This document shows, piece after piece, positions 59,767 through 59,886 of a DNA stretch of 59,886 nucleotides. Position numbers and translations under genes: made by a program. Numbering within the stretch: the first letter of the stretch is position 1; each line of letters opens with the position of its first letter. The notes beneath the pieces were generated by a model, which was given only the letters and a program-made list of their open reading frames with translations, had not been told where the DNA came from and did not search any database. This DNA is from Ureibacillus thermosphaericus (GTDB lineage: Bacteria > Bacillota > Bacilli > Bacillales_A > Planococcaceae), in assembly GCF_012396605.1 (NCBI RefSeq), contig NZ_JAAXPW010000018.1, forward strand, positions 1 through 59,886, written 5' to 3'.

Positions 59767-59886
59767 GTGCGCCCGGCATGTACATGAACTATAGGGTGTA
59801 AGTCCCGAACCCCGAAGACAGAAGTAGAGGTTAGCCAAGAGCAAGGGTGTCCGTGGTGACGCGGAATCTGAAGGAAGCTGGAGGCA
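59767..59886 (+). mobile_element. 5' end of a second group IIC intron, cut by the window edge
   Basis: GTGCGCCCGGCATG starts right behind the gyrA terminator, and the following 120 nt share domain I of the intron at 47358 (for example CTATAGGGTGTAAGTCCCGA and GGAATCTGAAGGAAGC). They differ at several paired places, so it is a related but distinct intron. Whether it carries a reverse transcriptase cannot be seen. Confidence 0.9.

Overview
The window is about 60 kb of low-GC Gram-positive chromosome spanning the replication origin of an endospore-forming member of the Bacillales. Gene order (rpmH-dnaA-dnaN-yaaA-recF-gyrB-gyrA on one side; rnpA-yidC-jag-mnmE-mnmG-rsmG-noc-soj-spo0J and on to the wal operon on the other), the yyaC, noc and soj/spo0J genes and spore-associated small families (YuzF-like, DUF4183, manganese catalase) fit Bacillaceae or Planococcaceae. 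A Lysinibacillus/Ureibacillus-like genome is a plausible but unproven guess. No rRNA or tRNA gene was seen.

Bases 1-16.9 kb are accessory: a decayed LURP-one/YxjI-type gene, a LysR regulator, an orphan 4-TM oxidase-subunit-I-like protein, an NCS2 uracil permease, Mn catalase with a YuzF-type protein, a HxlR-MFS-aldo/keto reductase module like ytcD-ytbD-ytbE, a BCCT betaine transporter, two divergent DUF4183 genes, a TetR-DUF4064 unit with two matching operator palindromes, a histidine-kinase scrap, a second oxidase-like small protein, a rhodanese sulfurtransferase and a membrane GGDEF protein.

Bases 16.9-50 kb are the conserved leftward arm, mostly on the minus strand: rlmH, a 54-aa CxxH/CxxC protein, htrA-type protease, the wal operon (walRKHIJ), an M23/LysM/G5 endopeptidase, purA, replicative helicase, rplI, gdpP, yybS, rpsF-ssb-rpsR, ychF, yyzM, an MscS channel, yyaC, a DUF554 protein, spo0J-soj, noc, rsmG, mnmG, mnmE, jag, yidC, rnpA and rpmH. 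Bases 50.3-59.7 kb hold a bipartite oriC flanking dnaA, then dnaN, yaaA, recF, gyrB and gyrA on the plus strand. parS sites lie in spo0J, before noc's stop side and in recF; DnaA boxes occur at oriC, upstream of mnmE and around the htrA/rlmH region.

The least ordinary structures are: (1) a 580-bp block of alternating 119- and 116-bp repeats fused to the 3' end of purA, each unit carrying a copy of the PurA C-terminal codons and 12-bp inverted arms that differ between the two unit types by compensatory changes; (2) an intact-looking, reverse-transcriptase-less group IIC intron placed immediately after the jag terminator, and the 5' end of a second, diverged group IIC intron immediately after the gyrA terminator at the window edge; (3) two unlinked small heme-copper-oxidase-like proteins; (4) a DnaA-box cluster about 33 kb from oriC.
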